From Bremerella volcania (GTDB taxonomy: Bacteria; Planctomycetota; Planctomycetia; Pirellulales; Pirellulaceae), in contig NZ_CP036289.1 in assembly GCF_007748115.1 (NCBI RefSeq), forward strand, positions 3,782,001 to 3,846,000: a stretch of DNA of 64,000 nt. The letters are read 5' to 3'. The first letter of the stretch is position 1; each line of letters starts with the position of its first letter. Below the pieces are notes generated by a model. The model was not told the origin of the DNA, made no database searches, and saw nothing but the letters and a program-made list of their open reading frames with translations. The position numbers and the translations under genes are program-made. Positions 43,999 through 53,299 of this stretch are shown piece after piece.

Positions 43999-46900
43999 CT
44001 AGTGCTCGAGATCCTTAATCCGGATCTTCATCTCATCGGAGTTACCCACCAGTTCCGGTGCGTACATCGCCTGGGCAACGGTTGGCAATGCGCTGAACTT
44101 GCCGGGGATTTCGGCTCGCAAGCGGTAGGTCAACGTGTGCTTGCCGCGTGGAAGCTGACGCACGAAGAAGGTTACCTTCTCGTCACGCAGTTCCATATAG
44201 GCACCCAGTGCGTTGCCGTTGTAACCACTTTGCAGGTCGACCGGTTCGAAGCCTGCGGCCTTCTTGTCCTCGAACATCAAGTACTCGTAGTCGTTCTTGC
44301 TCTCGATCACGAGATCGATTTCAACCAGATCGCCACTGGTGACTTGCGATTCATTTTCCAAGAGAGTTCGCTTGTACTTCACCACCTTCTCTTTCAAGGC
44401 CTGTCCGCGAGCCCCGACGGCCTTGGCGGTCGCGTCTTCGTCGCGATCCAAGCGGTAGAAGCGTCGTTCGACCTTCACTTCCAGACCGGCCTTGGTGATG
44501 AAGTCCTCGAGCGTGAAGTTGGTCAGGTAGGCACTATAGTACACCGGACCGTCCCCCTTGCGGCGAACCTCCACCTTGTGCTTGCCGTCGGTGACCTGCA
44601 TGCCGGTGAGTTCTACCGTGTTGTCGACCGTGAAGAGGTTCTGCTTGGTGAACTCGGTTTCGGCCTTCTTCTCGCCGTCGATGAAAATCTCGACGGTCAT
44701 CTCGGGGTTTAGCTCATCGGTGGCTCGTAGGTAGTCGGCCATTGCCTCGACACACAGTGCCGTGTCGCGAGTCGACTTCCAGTAGGTGGCGTGCTTCCGA
44801 TTGTTCAGCAGGTATTTCACCAATCGGCGAGCCGTCACGTTATCGGCGTCGGTCGCAGCCAACAGCTTCAAGTAGTAGGCATTGGCTTCGATCGCGTCGC
44901 CATACCAGTACCACCAGGCACTATCGGCCGGCATCTTCAAATAGGCCGTTTCGTTCTCCTGGTCGGTGACCAGGTACTGGTCGAGATTGCGACGCAGCAT
45001 GGCCAACTTCTCGGCATCCCCAACTTGGTGCAGGGCCAACGCAAACATGGCCTTGCCGTACACCGAAAGATGCGTTCGGTCGCGGTAGAGGAAGCCGCGC
45101 ATGGCGTTGTTATCGTGATCAAGTTCCGCGAGCACGGCGAAGATCACCGCGTCGAGGTTGTCGGCCGTCGACTTCCAGGGATCCTTCTTTCCATCCGCAT
45201 TTTGCAGCTTCCGAACTTCCTGGTTCTGGTAGTTGATCAGCCACTGCTTGCCACGCTGGATCACATCGGGAACGACCGCCGCGCCGTTGCGTTCGGCCAT
45301 TACCAATCCGCGAACGACGACCGCCGTGGTATGCGGATAGCTGTGCTCGTGATAGCCTGAGAACCAGCCCCAACCGCCGTCCGAGTTCTGCATCTCGGTC
45401 AGCCGTTGGACGCCGCTCTTGACCATCTTTTCAAGTTCCGCGTCGTCGAAGACGGGATTTTTGAGCTTGCCATCCCAAGCGGCATTCCAGCGATTGTTTC
45501 GCTCTTTGGGATCGCCGATTTCCTGGGCATTCAGGTTGTTCTGATGCTCGGCAATCGACTTCAGATCGATCCCCATTTCTCCCAGCACCTTGCGGGTTAT
45601 GACCGTCGGCACAAAGCGATTGAGGGTCTGCTCGGTACAGCCGTAAGGATAGTCGATCATGTAAGGCAGGGCTTCGACCATCGCGCCTGCCAGGCTCGGC
45701 GAGTAGCGGATGATCAAGCGAGAATCTTCCGGTCGACGATCTTGCGGGACGCTGATCGTGATGCTCTGCGAATTCTGTTCCGGCTGCACGGTGCCTGCCC
45801 ACGACTCGGTCTTGAGCATGCCGTGAACGTAAACCGGGAAGCTTTGCTGCATCGCATCCGATTCTTCGTCGGTCAGCGCCTTCATGGTGATGGTGGCTTC
45901 CCCTTCCTGGGTCACTTTCACCGTCCAATCGACGCGAACTTCCCCGCCAGCCGGGATGGTCACCTTTTGCGTCAGCTGCGTTTCGCTCGACATGAGTTCC
46001 GTAGGGATGTCCAGCGTAACGACTGCCGACTTCTCGGTCTTCAGATAGTTATGGACGTTCGCCGAAAGGACCACTTCATCCTTCTGCACGAAGAAACGTG
46101 GGGCCTGGAGGCGAACGATCAAGTTCTTCCGCGTGACTACTTCGCTTTCGGCCGAGGCGACTTTGGTTCCTTGCCCCATCGCCCAAGTGCGGATCTTCCA
46201 CGAAGTCAGATTCTCAGGCATATCCAGCTTGAATTCTGCCTCACCTTTCTCGTTGGTCTCGACGCTTCCGACCCACAAAGCGGTGTCCGCGAAGTTCGAT
46301 CGCACGGTCGGTTCCACCAGGTTGGCTTCCCCTTGCCCTTGCCCCATTTGCTGCCCGGACTTGTCCGCCGATTTGCGAGCGAACTCCTCCATCGGAGCCG
46401 CGGCGGCAGACATCGGCATGGCGGCATCAGCGACGGCATTCTTGGACATCATGCCACGCATGCTGGACTGACGCCTGCTCGGGCCACTACCCCCAAATCC
46501 CATGGCGGCACCTTCCATCACCATATCGTCCATCTGTTCGTTGAGCTCATCCGCCACGCTTTGGCCGAACGCGCCCAGGTACTGTAGAGCCAATTGCCCC
46601 TTGGGGGTCAGGTTGTAACTATACAGATTCAGGCTATGTTCCGTCTGCGGGTAATGGTGGCGGCGCCACTTCCAGAAGAACTCTTTGATATCCGGCACGT
46701 TCGACCCGCCGCTGATGTATTCGACTGACTTGTCGTACATGGTCAGGACGGTCGATCCGACGAATGGCTCGCCGGTGTGATCGGTCAGTTTCAGCTTGAT
46801 CGTGCCTTCGCTGCCCGGCAGATACTCTTTGGCGTCGGTTTCGACCTGCAGGTCCAGCACGCGCGTCTCCGGTGGCACCACGATTTCTTTCGCCTCGTCA

Positions 46901-49900
46901 TGGACGCGGGCATCGGCAACCGTCAGGGCTTCGACGAAGAAGTTGGGCATATCCTTCTTAAGGACGGCGATTTCGTGCACCGTGCTCTTGCCGGTCAGAC
47001 GAACCACCTTCGGCGGCAGATAGACGCTATTGGAAGGACGCACGAAGAGCAGCACCGTGCTGCCGACTCGGTTGGTGTTGATCTGAAGTTTGACCGTATC
47101 GCCGGCCTGGTACTCCTTCTTATCTGGAATCAGTTCCAGGTCGTTGAAACGATACTCCGAACCATCGAAGCCCTGTCCGCGAATCGTGAAGATGTAGCCA
47201 CCTTCCTGCGTGTGCCCCGCCTCGTCGGTCAGCGTAAGACTTAACCGATACTGCCCGGCGGCGGTGGCCTTCATCGTTTGGCCGACGCTTCCCTCCCCTT
47301 TCATCTCGACCTTCCAGGCCTGAACCTCCGTCTCGATCGGTTCCTGCTTTTCGTTGTAGGTGATCTTGAGGAGTTTCAGCTGACCCTTACCGGCAACATC
47401 GCGGGCATCGAGCGTTTGCGCCAGGAAGTGGGCATGAATCGTATCACCAACGTCGTAGTAGCCGCGATCGACCCACGTGTAAACCATGAACGGTTCGCGA
47501 GCCACCAAAACGTTGCCGGTACCGACGATCGTTCGTCGCGATTGATCTCGTACCTCGGCCGTGATGGTGTACTGATGGTCTTCGTTGCCATGCAGGGCTT
47601 TGGCCAATGCCGTATCGATTTCGACTTCGACCGTCCCGTCTTCACCGATCTCGACTTCCTGCTCGGAAACCAGCTCAGGCGGATTATGCGACCACCCGAT
47701 CCAGAACGGTGCCGGACGAATGCACCCTACCCACCTGTGATAGCCGGGATACCACGGATAGTCGTAAGCGAACCACCAGTAACCGTTACCGAAGCACCAG
47801 TCCCAGCGCGCGCTCGGGTACCAGTGGCGGTTGTACGGCGAACGCTCGACCTTGTACTTGACCGTGGCATTGGTGACCGGCGAACCGAAATAGTACTTGG
47901 CGTTGATCTTGGCGGTAATCTTTTCGCCAAGCTCGACCGGCTTTTCGGGGGCATCGATCGTGACTTCGAATTCCGGCTTCTTGTACTCTTCAATCCGGAA
48001 CTGAATGTTGCCATGGTTGGTGTAAAGGTTGTACTGACCCAGCTTCGCGTCGGAAGGAATCTCCCAGGTGCCGTCCATGCCACCATACTGGTCAGCAGTG
48101 AACTGCTTGTTGAAGATCTCGTTCCCTTGCGGATCGCGCAGTTGAATGTTGAACGACTGGCCTGCGAACTGGCTGACGTCGGCCTGATCGTACTGCGAAC
48201 GCCGCGTCCAGAACTTGAACTTCAGCGTTTGATTCGGCCGATAGACAGGCCGATCGGTGATCCCATAGCTACGCACCTGGTTGTAAGTCGCATCGTGTCG
48301 ACGACCGTACCAGATGTGCTGAAAGCCGAGAAACGCAAAACGTCCCTTATCGGTCCGAGCCACGACCAGCCACTGATACTGCTGCGTCAGCGGATTGTCG
48401 GACAGAATGATCTGACCGTCGGCGTCGCTGAATTCAGCAAAGTTCTTGGTCAGGACGTTATAGCGATTCTGATTGCGAACTTGTTCGATCTTGTAGCCGA
48501 AGTATTCGACGTTCGCCTTTTGGATCGGCTTTCCACTGACCGCGTCGGCGACGTAGTAGTACTTCTTCTGGTCGAGCTGCTTGCTGACGATCACCGTGTC
48601 GGCGACCCACACGACGACCTTACAGACGTTGCCGTCCTTCATCTTGGCGGTCACCATGTAGGCGCCGGCATTATTCAGCGGAGCATGCACGTCGATGCGG
48701 CGATCGAGGTGACCGGGGCGAGGGTCAAGCTTCTGATTCCACTTGGCAACCTGATCCCCGAGATAGGCGTTGCCCCCATTTTGAAAAAGGATCTTTTCGC
48801 CGACCTGCTGAAACTGGACCTTCTGATAGTCGATGCGGCCTGGGTTCGATTTCAGATACTGCTTCACATCCGAAATCAACTTTTCCATCTTGATGGCGTG
48901 AGCCGTGAATTCGACTTCGGTTCCGTTGCGGAACAAGTACTGTAGCGTCGCTCCTTGGCCGGCCGCGTTGACCTGACCTCCCTGAAACTGGCCGAGATTG
49001 TTCACGATTTGTTCGAGTCGCTTGCGGCGATGGTCATTCGAGCCGGGCCCCACGTCTTGGATGGCATCCCGCCATGTTTGGGCCGCTTTGGGGTATTGCC
49101 GGCGATTCTCGAAGACGGACGCCAGTTGGTCGTACGCAGACCCACGCCGCGCATCTTCTTCCTTGATCAGTTCCTGCCAGACTTTGATGTGATTGAACTC
49201 GTCCGGCAGTTCGAAGCGTTTGATGCCGGTCGCCAGGCGGGCAATCGTTTCGTTGTCCTTGAGCGTTCCCAGCGCCAATAGATGCGGCGTTTCGTTGTCG
49301 TCGTCTTCATCGCGCGGAGCAAAGAACCATTGGTACTGCTGAAGCGTCTGAACGCCAAACTGCGAGCTGAGAAAACTGGCCCAGCGAAGTTTCACCAGGC
49401 CGGTACGACTGGCGTTGTACTCGCCCACTTGCTCCATCGCCCAGCGCATCCGCTCGCCATCGTTCTTGGCGTCGTTCCAAGACTTTGGAACGTGGTAGTA
49501 AATCGGATTGCCTTCGTCATCGACCGGGGCCCCCTGATTCGATCCGCCGTAGTTGTAGCTTTCGTCGTAGTCAGGCAGGGTCGTGACGTCGGTCAGATAT
49601 TGCAGTTGCCAGGCCCCGCGGCCGTAGTTGTTTTGAAGAAAGAACTCGGTCACTTGTTCATAGAGCAAAGCCATGTCAGGCTCGGCATCTTTGGCTTGGG
49701 CGGCCTTCATCGCTTCGACATATAGTTGTAGGGCACGGGTGCGATCACGATCGATGCTGTTCACCCGTTTGCCACCGCCACGGACCGGGCCGCGTTGAAA
49801 CTCGTTGTCGTTGATCACTCCCCAGTGATTCAGATTTTGGTACTGCGCGGCGAGTGCCTGCAGAACGCGCCACTGGTCTTTTTGGGCTTCGACCGTTTTT

Positions 49901-50190
49901 TCCAAGAACGCATCAACCTCAGGGTAACGCCCCAACTGCTGCAGCGATTGAACGGGGACGTAGATCGTACGAGCAAGTTCTTTCGGATCTTGAGCAGGAT
50001 CGACGAAGAGCTTCTCGGCAGCCTCGTACGCTTCTTTGTAATTTCCCTGCTGATAAAGTTTTTCCATTTGTTTCACGTCACCCGCCGGTCCTTGAGCCAG
50101 ATTAGCTTGCGATCCGATCCAGATGGTCATCAGTGCAGCACAACTGCAAAGGATGGCTAAAGGGACAGTGCGTTGGAGCGAATAGTTCAT
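43999..50190 (-). CDS. Alpha-2-macroglobulin family protein with thioester
   Basis: A 2063-residue secreted protein. A signal peptide at about 1-32 is followed by a TPR-like helical region (about 35-130). Several macroglobulin beta-domains follow (MG1-MG6 style; for example DRPVYRPNQTLKFKFWTRRS and FMVYTWVDRGYYDVGDTIHA). A Met/Gly/Ala/Ser-rich bait-like region lies at about 1215-1290, then the A2M domain starting ALWVGSVETNEKGEAEF, then the thioester region with YPYGCTEQT near residue 1516, and a receptor-binding-like C terminus. The Cys-x-Glu-Gln motif is intact. Such proteins trap proteases and bind them covalently after the bait is cut. No penicillin-binding protein 1C gene lies beside it. 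An aromatic-rich insert (about 775-835) is unusual. Confidence 0.9.
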   Translation of the reverse strand: MNYSLQRTVPLAILCSCAALMTIWIGSQANLAQGPAGDVKQMEKLYQQGNYKEAYEAAEKLFVDPAQDPKELARTIYVPVQSLQQLGRYPEVDAFLEKTVEAQKDQWRVLQALAAQYQNLNHWGVINDNEFQRGPVRGGGKRVNSIDRDRTRALQLYVEAMKAAQAKDAEPDMALLYEQVTEFFLQNNYGRGAWQLQYLTDVTTLPDYDESYNYGGSNQGAPVDDEGNPIYYHVPKSWNDAKNDGERMRWAMEQVGEYNASRTGLVKLRWASFLSSQFGVQTLQQYQWFFAPRDEDDDNETPHLLALGTLKDNETIARLATGIKRFELPDEFNHIKVWQELIKEEDARRGSAYDQLASVFENRRQYPKAAQTWRDAIQDVGPGSNDHRRKRLEQIVNNLGQFQGGQVNAAGQGATLQYLFRNGTEVEFTAHAIKMEKLISDVKQYLKSNPGRIDYQKVQFQQVGEKILFQNGGNAYLGDQVAKWNQKLDPRPGHLDRRIDVHAPLNNAGAYMVTAKMKDGNVCKVVVWVADTVIVSKQLDQKKYYYVADAVSGKPIQKANVEYFGYKIEQVRNQNRYNVLTKNFAEFSDADGQIILSDNPLTQQYQWLVVARTDKGRFAFLGFQHIWYGRRHDATYNQVRSYGITDRPVYRPNQTLKFKFWTRRSQYDQADVSQFAGQSFNIQLRDPQGNEIFNKQFTADQYGGMDGTWEIPSDAKLGQYNLYTNHGNIQFRIEEYKKPEFEVTIDAPEKPVELGEKITAKINAKYYFGSPVTNATVKYKVERSPYNRHWYPSARWDWCFGNGYWWFAYDYPWYPGYHRWVGCIRPAPFWIGWSHNPPELVSEQEVEIGEDGTVEVEIDTALAKALHGNEDHQYTITAEVRDQSRRTIVGTGNVLVAREPFMVYTWVDRGYYDVGDTIHAHFLAQTLDARDVAGKGQLKLLKITYNEKQEPIETEVQAWKVEMKGEGSVGQTMKATAAGQYRLSLTLTDEAGHTQEGGYIFTIRGQGFDGSEYRFNDLELIPDKKEYQAGDTVKLQINTNRVGSTVLLFVRPSNSVYLPPKVVRLTGKSTVHEIAVLKKDMPNFFVEALTVADARVHDEAKEIVVPPETRVLDLQVETDAKEYLPGSEGTIKLKLTDHTGEPFVGSTVLTMYDKSVEYISGGSNVPDIKEFFWKWRRHHYPQTEHSLNLYSYNLTPKGQLALQYLGAFGQSVADELNEQMDDMVMEGAAMGFGGSGPSRRQSSMRGMMSKNAVADAAMPMSAAAAPMEEFARKSADKSGQQMGQGQGEANLVEPTVRSNFADTALWVGSVETNEKGEAEFKLDMPENLTSWKIRTWAMGQGTKVASAESEVVTRKNLIVRLQAPRFFVQKDEVVLSANVHNYLKTEKSAVVTLDIPTELMSSETQLTQKVTIPAGGEVRVDWTVKVTQEGEATITMKALTDEESDAMQQSFPVYVHGMLKTESWAGTVQPEQNSQSITISVPQDRRPEDSRLIIRYSPSLAGAMVEALPYMIDYPYGCTEQTLNRFVPTVITRKVLGEMGIDLKSIAEHQNNLNAQEIGDPKERNNRWNAAWDGKLKNPVFDDAELEKMVKSGVQRLTEMQNSDGGWGWFSGYHEHSYPHTTAVVVRGLVMAERNGAAVVPDVIQRGKQWLINYQNQEVRKLQNADGKKDPWKSTADNLDAVIFAVLAELDHDNNAMRGFLYRDRTHLSVYGKAMFALALHQVGDAEKLAMLRRNLDQYLVTDQENETAYLKMPADSAWWYWYGDAIEANAYYLKLLAATDADNVTARRLVKYLLNNRKHATYWKSTRDTALCVEAMADYLRATDELNPEMTVEIFIDGEKKAETEFTKQNLFTVDNTVELTGMQVTDGKHKVEVRRKGDGPVYYSAYLTNFTLEDFITKAGLEVKVERRFYRLDRDEDATAKAVGARGQALKEKVVKYKRTLLENESQVTSGDLVEIDLVIESKNDYEYLMFEDKKAAGFEPVDLQSGYNGNALGAYMELRDEKVTFFVRQLPRGKHTLTYRLRAEIPGKFSALPTVAQAMYAPELVGNSDEMKIRIKDLEH

Positions 50191-50643
50191 GATGGGTGTC
50201 CTCTGAAGAGGTATCTTCGATGTTCCGTTGGGTGTTGAAAAGTGAATTAGCTTGCCCAGGTGTAGACGATACCAAACCCCGATGCGATTTCAGTAAAACG
50301 TGATTCGCACTGATGTTTTCTACGACTCATATTTTATGAAGTTTTCTAGATTTCGCCCTTACCAAAATTTGTTTGCCCAGATGTCCAAGATCTTGCTTGT
50401 TGACGCTAACATAAGAGAGCGAGAAGATGGCTTTCCACGCGCTTCGAACTCGCTACAATTGGGACATCACCCCCCCCTGACAATGAATAATCCCCCCATC
50501 GTTGTCGATATAACCGATTTATGAAACAAAATCGGTCGCTTCCTCGTCGTACTACCAGAGGCGAACCCCGGTCCCAGGCGGGCAATTTGGCAAAACGGCA
50601 CCTAGCCTTGAAATAAACATTACGTACTTGCGAGTTTCGAGGA
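50191..50643 (+). other. 453-base divergent intergenic region
   Basis: It separates the leftward macroglobulin gene from the rightward TM protein gene and should hold both promoters. It is AT-richer than its surroundings. One hairpin is visible, ACCGATTT (50513-50520) with AAATCGGT (50529-50536), with no T-run after it. No credible protein is encoded. No consensus promoter with good spacing was settled by eye. Confidence 0.4.
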
Positions 50644-53073
50644 ATGACTCAAGCTACCAATCCCTACCAAATGTGGTTGGGCCTGAACGTCACTGGTCGA
50701 CCCGACTGCTATACGCTGTTGGGATTGCCCATGTACGAAGCAGACACCGGCAAAATCTTGGTTGCCGCGCAAAATGCTATGTCGCGCGCCTCAATTCCGA
50801 TGGCCCCTGCCGACGAGCCACTCCGCCAAACATTGATCTCGGAAATCCAATTGGCCCAAAACTGCCTGTTGGATCCGGCACAAAAGCAAGCCTACGATCA
50901 ACAATTGCAGGCTTACTTCAGTGGTCAAGCCGCTCCCGTTGCGTCCGCTCAACCCGTTAGCGCGGCGCCGGTCCAAGCGGCGGCACCCGTCAGTTCCCCG
51001 GCACCTTCTGATTCAAGCGGCGACATTCAGCTCAAAGCCAAGAAGACCACCGCCGCGACCTCCGCCAAAAGCCGCGCGAAGAATTCGGCGTTCGGCTTGT
51101 ATATGGGTGGGGCAGCGCTTCTTTTGCTCGCCGCGATCGCCGGTGGAGCTTACTACGTTTTCACTGAGCCTGCTGATAAGCCCATCGCTCAAGCCGATCC
51201 CAAGCCGGAAGACACGACCCCCAAACCTCCCATCAAGGAAGAAACCGAGGAAACAAAAGGAAAGACTCCTCCTGGACCAAAATCCGGGACTCGTCCTACT
51301 TCCAACGATCTGGCCAACTCGATTCCTGGATTAGGCAATCCGGAGGAAACGATGGCTGGCATGCCGGCCATGAACAGCAAGCCGCCCGAGCCGAAAGCCA
51401 CCGCCGAGGATCAAGCGGAACTGAAAGCCGCTCTGGAAACTGCCTGGGCGGGGATCCGTGAAAAGGACTTTGCCAAGTCATCCATTGCTTTGGACAAAGT
51501 TCGTAAGACCCCCAAAACACCGGAAGGAAAGACCGACTTCGAGCGCGTCGATCAGTTCGTCCAGGATCTGATGGCCTACAACAGGGCCCTCAACGAAGGC
51601 ACGGCATCGCTACGCGAAAACGAAGAGCTCACCGTCGGCAGCACGACCTTCACCGTCACCACGCTTGATGACATGCGCGTCGTTATTCGCTTCGCAGGCC
51701 AGAACAAAGGGTACGAGCGGGGCGAACTACCCGAAGGTTTCCAGCGAGCGATCGCCCTGAGTCGCCTGAAGGGAGAAGACACCGTCAAACAGCGGATCGA
51801 AGCTTCTCACCTTTTGCTTTCGTTGAAGGCCGACATCGAATATGTCCGTGACTTGTGGACGAAGTCGGGTGCTGACGGAAGCGCTTTGGCCGCCTTGGAG
51901 GCGGACAAGAAGAAGTATCTCGGCAGCAGCATGGTGGCCTCCAGCACGCCGTCCAAGCCCACCGAGATGACTTCCACCCCAACCGAGCCCACCTCCATGA
52001 CCCCCATGGAGAACACAGCAGCCGCGTCTGCGAATTCCAATGCGCAGGTCGATCAACTGGCTGGCCTCATGAAACAGGCACGTCAGCAGATCATCGACCG
52101 AAACGCTACGGCGGCACAGCAACTGCTCGCCCAGGCCGCGCCCCTGGCTACTGCGGCGAAGCACCAAGAGAAGCTCAACCAATTGAAACAAATCGCGGAT
52201 TGGAATCAGCAATTCTGGCAGGCCGTTTCGTCGCGCCTCACCAAGCTTCCACCTGACTCCGATCTCGATGTGAACGGCACGATGATTCGTGTCGTCGAGT
52301 CGGATGCCAACCGTCTGGTAATTCGGATGAATGGCGAGAACCGCCGGTACACGCTTACTGATATCCCCGCCGGGCTGGCCAAGTTCCTGGCCGAAAGCGA
52401 ACTGCCCACCCAGGCCGACACCAAGAAGATCATCGGCGCGTTTCTTTTGGTTACCCCAGATGGCGGACCCGAGCGGGCTCGTGAAGAATGGTCGACCGCC
52501 TTTCTCCCCGACGAAGAGATCAGCAGCTTGACCGCCGTGCTAGCAGACCCCTACAAGTTGGCCGATGACCTGATCGAGCAGGCAACCATTCCCACCGAGG
52601 CAGACATCTCGGCACCCGCCGCGGCATTTCAGGAAAAGTGGAGTTCGCGGATTCAATCGGCCCAGCGCTTGGACGATCACGCCAAGATCGGACAAGAGAT
52701 GGCTTCCGCCGCGCTGGCTATGCCCAACGGTTCTCCCCAGCAGTTCGCTGGTTTCCGCTACGCACTGGCCGAGTCGGCGCGCGGTGGTGACTTCGCCACG
52801 TGCGATCAGATCATCCAAGACTGGCATACCCGCTTTGCGATCGATCAGGGGGAATGGCATCTCAAGGCCATGCAGCTAGCAGCCGGATCGAGCATGTCTT
52901 CCAAAGTCCACGCGGCCATTGTCCAGCACGCCATCAAGCATGTACCAGTGCTGAAAGCGGATGGCCAGACGAAAGCTGCTGGCGCGATGTTAAAAATCGC
53001 GGAAGACTCGGCAACTAAAGCACGAGACAAAGATCTGGTAGAAGCGGTTAAGCAGCTCAGCTCGGCTCCTTAA
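50644..53073 (+). CDS. Large membrane-anchored planctomycete protein, unknown function
   Basis: An 809-residue protein. Residues about 1-95 form a compact domain (NPYQMWLGLN, CYTLLGLPMYEADTGKI, CLLDPAQKQAYDQQ) that resembles a J-domain-like fold but lacks the HPD motif; it begins many planctomycete proteins. An Ala/Pro/Ser-rich linker and one transmembrane helix at about 148-174 follow. The rest is predicted to lie outside the cytoplasm: two copies of a repeated unit are visible, sharing the pattern LTVGSTTFTVTTLDDMRVVIRF and DVNGTMIRVVESDANRLVIRM, each followed by a LPEGFQRAI / IPAGLAKFL element. This suggests an internal duplication. GAGGA abuts the ATG. Confidence 0.7.
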   Translation: MTQATNPYQMWLGLNVTGRPDCYTLLGLPMYEADTGKILVAAQNAMSRASIPMAPADEPLRQTLISEIQLAQNCLLDPAQKQAYDQQLQAYFSGQAAPVASAQPVSAAPVQAAAPVSSPAPSDSSGDIQLKAKKTTAATSAKSRAKNSAFGLYMGGAALLLLAAIAGGAYYVFTEPADKPIAQADPKPEDTTPKPPIKEETEETKGKTPPGPKSGTRPTSNDLANSIPGLGNPEETMAGMPAMNSKPPEPKATAEDQAELKAALETAWAGIREKDFAKSSIALDKVRKTPKTPEGKTDFERVDQFVQDLMAYNRALNEGTASLRENEELTVGSTTFTVTTLDDMRVVIRFAGQNKGYERGELPEGFQRAIALSRLKGEDTVKQRIEASHLLLSLKADIEYVRDLWTKSGADGSALAALEADKKKYLGSSMVASSTPSKPTEMTSTPTEPTSMTPMENTAAASANSNAQVDQLAGLMKQARQQIIDRNATAAQQLLAQAAPLATAAKHQEKLNQLKQIADWNQQFWQAVSSRLTKLPPDSDLDVNGTMIRVVESDANRLVIRMNGENRRYTLTDIPAGLAKFLAESELPTQADTKKIIGAFLLVTPDGGPERAREEWSTAFLPDEEISSLTAVLADPYKLADDLIEQATIPTEADISAPAAAFQEKWSSRIQSAQRLDDHAKIGQEMASAALAMPNGSPQQFAGFRYALAESARGGDFATCDQIIQDWHTRFAIDQGEWHLKAMQLAAGSSMSSKVHAAIVQHAIKHVPVLKADGQTKAAGAMLKIAEDSATKARDKDLVEAVKQLSSAP

Positions 53074-53299
53074 CCGGACCGCCCCATCATGGGGAAATTC
53101 TTGGGGAATCGGATGCCGAGCATGAAGCTTCGTATTAAGCCTTTCCGATTATTCTAAAAGCTACATGCTCACTTAGTTAGCTAAGACTCCCCCCCTCCCC
53201 TTGCCGACAAGTGATATCAGGGGATGCAGTGCACGCATGCCTGGTTGCTCTGGCCAAAGGACGGCCTAAGCACGATTGATCGACGGGAAGGATGCCCGA

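Noticed and set aside
47278-48945. 555-codon plus-strand frame inside the alpha-2-macroglobulin gene
   Set aside because: It is a shadow of a real, domain-rich minus-strand gene; its translation is Arg/Val/Asp-biased with no family signature.
53085-53097. CCCCAT/ATGGGG inverted repeat after the 809-residue protein gene
   Set aside because: A one-base loop cannot form a proper hairpin and no T-run follows; probably chance.
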